From Hypsibius dujardini (Eukaryota > Tardigrada > Eutardigrada > Parachela > Hypsibiidae): a stretch of DNA of 35,437 nt. Made by a program: the position numbers and the translations under genes. The stretch lies in assembly GCA_001579985.1 (NCBI GenBank), contig LRSR01000073.1, forward strand, positions 1 through 35,437. The letters are read 5' to 3'. How positions within the stretch are numbered: position 1 is the stretch's first letter; each line of letters opens with the position of its first letter. The notes beneath the pieces are model-generated. The model worked only from the letters and a program-made list of their open reading frames with translations, was not told the origin of the DNA and did no database searches. This document shows positions 29,304 to 35,437 of this stretch, one piece after another.

Positions 29304-29870
29304 CATGCATCCGTCTCTACTTTTACTCAGCCGCAGTCACATTACGCCTTCTTTAAGGCCGGATATCACGAGAAGAGACCGGAAAAATTCCAGACAATGA
29401 TTGACTACTGTTTTGACAGTGTCAGCTTGACAGACTGCTTTTACTATCAGGCCTGTTATTTTATCCGTTGCGGTTGGTGTACCGAAGTTTTCTGCTAACT
29501 GTTGGAACGGATTTGGAGATGCCGGTTACCATTTCTGTAGTTCCAACTCGTTTGTCGAATGATTTGCGCATCGATTTTTTGTTTGCCTGAACCGTTAAAA
29601 TGGTAAACAACGAAAATAATGTTTGTAATTCAATCAACGAATGCTATGTTGAAAAATTAAAGAGACTGACGCAATAAGGATCTTCCTCAATTTTCTCCAT
29701 CTCGAACAGGGAACCGTGGAGAGAACAGTCATATTTTCTGAAAATCATGGTTTAATTATACACATCCATAAAAAAAGTTGGGCCCCATCTTGTACTAACA
29801 GAGGTAAATATTCCTTTGTCAGATTCGGACATACTATCTGGCACAGCTAATCCTAATATCACAGCTTGAG
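29304..29870. other. No recognised gene
   Basis: AT-rich with short frames only. Confidence 0.4.
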
Positions 29871-29889
29871 ACAGAGCGCCATTTCCAGA

Positions 29890-30061
29890 CCCAGACCCAG
29901 TTAAAGACCCGAACAAAGACTCAAGCACAGCCATGGTCATACATCCTCAGACTTAAACACAAACACAGACACAGATCCAGGACAGGACCAGGCCACAGAC
30001 ACGGACAAGGTGACTGACCCCTGACAGAATTTAAGGCACAGATATGGACACAGACACAAAC
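29890..30061 (+). repeat. Degenerate ACAGAC-type hexamer repeat
   Basis: Irregular CAGACA/CAGACC/CACAGA units, strongest at 29,955-30,010 and 30,036-30,061. Confidence 0.65.
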
Positions 30062-30589
30062 AAAATACTACGATACCTTTCCGAACGAATCCATGCAGGC
30101 CAGAATCGCTCAAAAAGTATGAAATCAGTTCGACTGCTTTTTAATTATAGGTAATTATAAAGCAGCTAAAAATATTATTTTGGCGTTAGGGAGCGCGAAG
30201 CGTGTGCAATAGCTTGTGCTCACAGCTAGCATAACTTTGATCCAGGAATTTACAATCAATGAGTAGTTTGATTTTAAGAAGAACGTTTTGCCGTTATTCA
30301 TCTACGCGAAAGAATTTTTAGAAACGAAACTCGTTCGGAGGATAGATCTCTTCGATAAAACTAGACAACGAAATTGTTTGTTTTTTATGTGTTTCAGCGT
30401 TTGGGGAAATGAAGGCACGGGGCGAAATTTTATCTTACGATCTTCTGATTACCTTTTTCTGGACGTAAAATTAAGTTGTAGGCCATTTAATGGAATTTGC
30501 TAAATGCCTGATGTTAATGAATAATTTTAAGTCGTGTTGCCAAAACTGATACACGAATTGCGACACAATCTAAACTATCAACTACACCA
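30062..30589. other. No recognised gene
   Basis: A 71-codon plus frame at 30,288 has no domain. The remainder is AT-rich. Confidence 0.4.
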
Positions 30590-30672
30590 CGCAGTGTTAT
30601 GTGGTGCTACGGCATGCTACGTAATGTGATATGCGACTCTAAATTTTCTAAGTGGTGTAGAAAGTCGCTCGT
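30590..30672 (-). repeat. Dispersed inverted repeat R2, copy 2
   Basis: Complement of the R2 copy at 29,205-29,303, sharing GCGACTTTCTACACCACTTA. It ends within four bases of the mariner insertion site. Confidence 0.65.
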
Positions 30673-30677
30673 ACATA

Positions 30678-31969
30678 CAGAGGCCGATTCATTTGTTTGT
30701 GGCCGGCCTCGTTTTTAATTCTGCGTGCGCGCGCCTCACATTGCACAATCCATCTCAGTGATCGAACAGCTGATCAGACCAGTTTGCCGTGCTTCAAAAG
30801 TTTAGTGATTGTAGTGCGTGTTTAAAAAATGCCTCGTAAACTATTTTTGGAAGTGCGTCACTCCATTTGGACCTTGCACACCCTTAAATATTTGGCCACC
30901 GAAATTGTGAATGCACTATTCCTACGGTGTATCGCTGTTTCCAAATCTGTAGTCAACAAAGTCATCAGAGAAAATGCAGCGGAAGAAGCCGGCCGACCCA
31001 AACCACCATCAAAAGCGACGAACTCCGGCAAGGCAAAAGTGAGGACTGCAGCCCTCCTCAAAAAAATCAAGAAGGCCACGACTGGACCCAATCCACAGAC
31101 TCAATCTCAGATCACTCTTGAGCTGGGAGTATCGCAGGCCACCATTCAGCGCGTCATCAGCGAGGAATTGGAGGGGAAGGTGCGAAAAAAGTACAGAGTG
31201 CACGGGTGTTGGATGCGATGATTCAATATCGCCTCGCACGAGGTTTAAGCTTCCTGAATTGGATCAGCGGTCGAAAATGGGAAAATATTTCGACAATTGA
31301 TGAGGCTTGAGTGTACCTCACCAATCGCAAAAAACAGCGGAGGAATTACTACATATTTCAGGGAGAACGCACAGAGGAAAGTTGGACAAAGTTTTGGAAA
31401 GAATCGCATGGCGTGATGTTCGTTGCGGGAGTCTGCAATTGTGAGAAGACTAAGATTCGTTTCATCGAACCAAGTGCAAAAATAAACTCCAAGTACTACA
31501 TCGAAAAAGTACTCACGCCGATGTTTCGGGATGACGTGCCTCGTTTGTTCCCTGTGAAGCTTTTGAAGAAAGCCGTTTTCCACCATAACTCCGCCCCCTC
31601 CCACGCATCGAAACTGACACAAGATTGGCTTCGTTCGGCTCCAATTCGGTTCGTTCCGAAAGAGGATTGGATGGGCAACAGCCCTGATTAGGCTCCGATG
31701 GATTTTTGTGTGAACGGGATTTTTAAATGGGAATTGTTTAATAAGGCTCCGACTACTGTCATAGGCTTGAAACGTGTTATGTCTTCAGTGTGGTCCACGC
31801 TTGACCAGCGCAAAATTCATAGAGCTCTCAAATCTTGGCCCGGTCGCATCAAAATGATGATCGAGAAGGGCGGTCATCATATTGAACACATTTTGGGTGG
31901 ACTTAAGAAGTTTTAGTATTTATTTTGGAATTAATAAAAATCGGCTACAAACAAATGAATCGGCCTCTG
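30678..31969 (+). mobile_element. Full-length mariner-like element, DD37D (maT-like), decayed transposase
   Basis: Terminal repeats CAGAGGCCGATTCATTTG and its complement lie at 30,678 and 31,969, each next to a TA (30,676-30,677 and 31,970-31,971), giving a 1,292-bp element, the usual mariner length. Transposase from 30,829: HTH region, then TIDEA (first catalytic Asp), HHNSAPSHAS (second Asp changed to Asn) and APMDF (third Asp), with 37 residues between second and third, the DD37D spacing of the maT group. A frameshift near 31,200, a TGA at about 31,308 and a TAG at about 31,689 disable it. Confidence 0.92.
30829..31916 (+). pseudogene. Mariner DD37D transposase pseudogene
   Basis: About 350 codons if continuous. 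Residues 1-60 resemble a paired-type helix-turn-helix (FLEVRHSIWTL...SKSVVNKVI), followed by a linker GRPKPPSKATN and a second HTH (PQTQSQITLELGVSQATIQR). The DDE/D domain then follows with the lesions listed for the element. The C-terminal end GGHHIEHILGGLKKF is intact to the stop at 31,916. Confidence 0.9.
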
Positions 31970-31971
31970 TA

Positions 31972-33504
31972 GTTGCTTAAATTAGGATTTTTTTATGTCA
32001 TACTCAGAATTCAATTTGGAGTCGATTGGCATGAGTAAAAGTTTTTTATGCCGGGGCGGTGCTATCAAACTTTATTCAAGCTGCAAAAAAAACGCGCCAT
32101 CCACATATTACGTAATCGAAAAATGGTCTTTTTCGACCACCCACCTACCCAGATAATCAAAACTATACTGGAGGGCGGGCCTATTTTTCTGCTAAGTAAT
32201 CAAAGGTCCAGATCACCCACCAACCCTCCTTTGATTATGTAATATGAGGATGGCCGTTGTGGAAGTACGCACAGCTCCGGCCCCTAACCTCCAAAAAACT
32301 TCCGCTTATACCAATCCACTCCAAACTAAATTTTGAGAAGAAAATAATAAAAAATTCTAAATTTTAATGTAATTTAAAAATCTGGATTTTTACAGTGAAA
32401 ATTGGGAAAAATGAAATCCTCTAGCTTTTTTTAACTTTCGCATTTTTTTCGACCAAATTGATTTAGTTGCAGAAATAACCTAAATTTCCTAAATCATCAT
32501 ACGTTAACCTCTATTTATGGAAATAAATTCAGGTTTATCTGAATTCGAAATCTGAGTCGCGTCCCTTGTTAGCATTTCTAATTCCTTTTCGGAAAAAAAG
32601 TCAAGCCATGTAATTTTTTTGAGAAATTCAGTCAACTTTGACCTTTTGCCATTGGGCTTCAGTTACATTCGTTTTTTCAACAAGTCGAAAAAAGTCTAAC
32701 ATGGTGGTTCTGTTAAATCCCCCCCCCCCGTTAAATATGTAAGTAATGTAAAGTCCATCAACCGTCAACGTTCCAAAACCTTGTTGTCAAGGTTTGTATC
32801 TGCAAAATATAATCTTGGCACTCGTAGTCTGTTCAAAAATTAGCTTTAATTGGTTACGCTCGAACACCTTTTTAGCAAAATTTCAAAGTTGTGAAAGTGC
32901 AGTAATTTTTCTAGGTTTTCAAGGAAAAATTGTCGAATTTTGAGAGGGATTTAAAATACTTTGGTTTTTCCCTATCCGGTCCAGACTTTAAATAGATATC
33001 GTCTGTTATTAGAAGTAATACTATTTAATAAAAGGAGCGAAACTTGTATTTGGAATTTCACTTGAAATGCATAGGTGCAGTTTAGAAATGACACCAATCA
33101 CTTCTGAAGTTAACCTCGACAAGATCGTGTCAAAAGTTGTTTTTAAGTTTACTTTTTAAGGTCCACATTTTTAAAGTGAAAGATTGAAGGAAATTTGTAC
33201 TTTCAGTGTTTTCATTGAAATTCTGCCAAAATATAATTTTTAATGCGTGAACTGTGCAATGCACTGAATAACCGACTACCTAAATAAATCATAATTTAGT
33301 TGGTTCGTCGTTCCCCATCTCAAAAATGTCGCAGATCAGCACCTTCAAAATCATCCATTATTAAGTGATAACACAGCATGGTCTGTGGTGAATTTGACCG
33401 GAAAATAAAACTACGTTATATGTCAAAGTTTGACATTAATAGGAAGTGCCCAGCATTAAATCAAGATTTCGGTAGCCGTGTATCTGGGAGTACGGCACAA
33501 TGTG
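31972..33504. other. AT-rich intergenic region, no recognised gene
   Basis: Only short frames. A C10 run lies at about 32,720. No repeat that I could pair with the rest of the window. Confidence 0.45.
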
Positions 33505-34722
33505 CAGAGGCCAATTCATTTGTTTGTGGCGGGCCTCGTTTTTATTTCTGTGTGCGCGCGCCTCACATTGCACAATCCATCTGAGTGATTGAGCAAATGA
33601 TCAGACCAGTCTGCTTGGCTTCAAAAGTTTATTGATTGTAGTGCGTGTTAAAAATGTCTCGTAAATTATCTTTGGAAGTGCGTCCATCTATTTTGACCTT
33701 GCACTCCGTTAAATATTCGGCCACCAAAATTGTGAATGCACTATCCCTACGGAATATCGCTGTTTCCAAATTGGGAGTCAACAAAGTCATCAGAGAAAAT
33801 GCAGCGGAAGAAGCCGGCCGACCCAAACCACCATCAAAAGCGACGAACTCTGACAAGGCAAAAGTGAGGACTGCAGCCCTCCTCAAAAAAGTCAAGAAGG
33901 CCACGACTGGACCCAGCCCACAAACTCAATCTCAGATCTTTTTTGAGCTGAGAGTATGGCAGGCCACCAATCAGCGCGTCATCAACAAGGATTCGGAGGG
34001 GATGGTGCGGAAAAAGAACAGGGTGCACGGGCTGTCGAATGCGATGATTCAACAACGCCTCGCATGAAGTCCACGCTTTCTGAATTGGATCAGCTGTCGA
34101 AAATGGGAAATGTCTTGACAATTGATGAGGCCTGGGTGTACCTCACAAATTGCAAAGGAAGGCAAAACATTTACTACAAATTCCAGGGAAAACGCACGGC
34201 GGAAAATTGGACAAAGTTCTGGAAGGAATCTCATCCTAAAGGCGTGATGTTTGTTGCTGGAGTCTGCAATCGCGGAAAGACTAAGATTCGCTTCATCGAA
34301 CCAGGTGCGAAAATAAATTTCAAATACTATATCGAGAAAGTCCTCACGCCAATGCTTCGGGATGACGGGCCTCATTTGTTCCCTGGGAAGTTTTTGAAGA
34401 AATTCGTTTTCCACCATGACTCCGCTCCCTCGCACGCGTCGAAAATCACCCAAGATTGATTTTGTTTGACCCCAATTCGGTTTATTCCGAAAGAGGATTG
34501 GATGGGCGACAGCCCTGATTTGGCTCCGATGGTTTTTTGTGTGAACGGAATTTTTAAATGCGAATTGTTTACAAGGCTCCAATTATTGTCATGGATTTGA
34601 AACGTGTTATGACTTCAGTGTGGTCCACGCTTGACCAGCGTAAAATTCAAAGAGCTCTCAAATCTTAGCCCGGTCGCGTCGAAATAATGATCGAGAAGGG
34701 CGGTCATAATATTGAACACATT
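33505..34722 (+). mobile_element. Mariner-like element (DD37D), 3'-truncated copy
   Basis: The left terminal repeat CAGAGGCCAATTCATTTG begins at 33,505, preceded by TG rather than TA. The transposase starts at 33,653. Matching to the full-length copy ends within ATTGAACACATTT at 34,722, just before the C-terminal codons, so the right terminal repeat is gone. TIDEAW and HHDSAPSHAS are intact, but the third catalytic position reads APMV, the frame shifts near 34,060, and a TGA follows KITQD at about 34,458. Confidence 0.9.
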
Positions 34723-34740
34723 TGTCTGTTTATTCTTATG

Positions 34741-34772
34741 GTGAGCGTTCGAGCTCTCGGCTCGACGCTCAC
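34741..34772. other. Hairpin beside the mariner breakpoint
   Basis: GTGAGCGTTCGAG and CTCGACGCTCAC pair (one bulge) around the loop CTCTCGG. It begins 19 bp after the truncated mariner ends. Confidence 0.7.
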
Positions 34773-35437
34773 AACATAAAATCAGTGTCGTTTTCATCTC
34801 GTTTCCGTTCCCTTCTCCCTCTCGCGGCACTAACATCAGTCCATAGCTCCCCCCTAATATTGGTTCCAGAAATTTTGGGTTATGGATGACTGTTTTTTAT
34901 GCAAAGTTTAAAACAGTGGATTGTTTTTTCTGAATTTTTGATTTTTGATTTTTTGATTTTTGGCGCACTTTTTGCGGTGGGTTTCGTACGGGATTAAACC
35001 CTCGGCCGGGGCCCTGATCGCCGTAAAAACAGTAGCACCAAGAGATTTCCCACCTGGGAACGGCCAATAAGTTTTGCGACAGGAGTCGCATAACAAAATT
35101 GTAAGGAAAATTTTTTTGGTTCTTTAACAATTAAACTGGAGTTTTTTTTAATTTGATAATTAACTAACTCGGGAAGTAATGGAGATTTTCCCTCCCGATC
35201 GGCGTGAGTTTTTTTTTACAAACAGCTGCCTATTTATCGTGATTTATCATTGGGGTCTCCGCGTGGAAATCACATTACCGGTTTCAGAAAAGAATAAGGC
35301 AGAAAAAGACTTCCCAGCGAGGTTGTGCTGTGAACAGGTGCTTGATTGATTGAAAGCTCAATATTTTCCTTGATTTTCACTGTAAAAAATGTCAATTTGG
35401 AAACATGCATTTAAAACAAGTGTTTTAACACTTTCCC
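34773..35437. other. AT-rich terminal stretch, no recognised gene
   Basis: TTTTTGATT-type runs at about 34,920-34,965. No domain-bearing frame. Confidence 0.45.

Overview
The window looks like nuclear DNA of a small invertebrate animal. It is AT-rich, with intron-split genes, abundant (CTGT)n microsatellites, a hAT transposon, DD37D mariner-like elements and an LTR-retrotransposon gag relic. There is nothing bacterial, organellar or viral. A tardigrade or another small ecdysozoan is only a guess from overall character; no diagnostic marker gene is present.

Left part (1-10,100, mostly minus strand): two related copies of a multi-kinase locus. Copy A (1,961-4,341) holds three kinase-like domains in series, and copy B (8,129-10,043) holds two. 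Both are broken by stops, frameshifts and deletions. A hAT transposon (4,342-7,890), with a BED finger and a hAT dimerisation domain split over five exons, separates them. Its outer flanks do not match: the left flank is kinase copy A and the right flank is a nucleoporin-like exon. Copy B ends by running in frame into that nucleoporin-like exon, so it is a kinase::nucleoporin chimera, now stopped by a TAG.

Middle (10,100-20,200): an unidentified minus-strand terminal exon, a 286-bp insertion flanked by an 11-bp direct repeat, a fold-back element, short tandem repeats, and a plus-strand nucleoporin p58/p45-like pseudogene (15,726-16,739). The last is the parent-type copy of the exon found in the chimera. 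Segments at 418-1,080 recur inverted at 17,696-18,570.

Right part (20,200-28,300, minus strand): the best gene in the window. Six exons whose splice phases all agree predict a 539-residue protein with an N-terminal protein kinase domain and a C-terminal bulb-type (B-type, mannose-binding) lectin domain carrying three QxDxNxVxY-type motifs. Its first intron is about 5.7 kb and full of mobile-element debris: a gag relic, a mariner fragment and dispersed repeats. The other introns are 92-188 bp. No signal peptide or membrane segment is visible, unlike plant lectin receptor kinases, where the lectin precedes the kinase.

Far right (28,300-35,437): repeats, one full-length mariner with TA target duplication (30,678-31,969), one 3'-truncated mariner (33,505-34,722), and AT-rich sequence without recognisable genes.

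All kinase domains in the window share an unusual pattern (HRD changed to HGD, YGD, HGR or HKD; DFG changed to DLD, DIE, NLE or DVD), so they appear to belong to one locally expanded family. The lectin fusion is its most intact member here.
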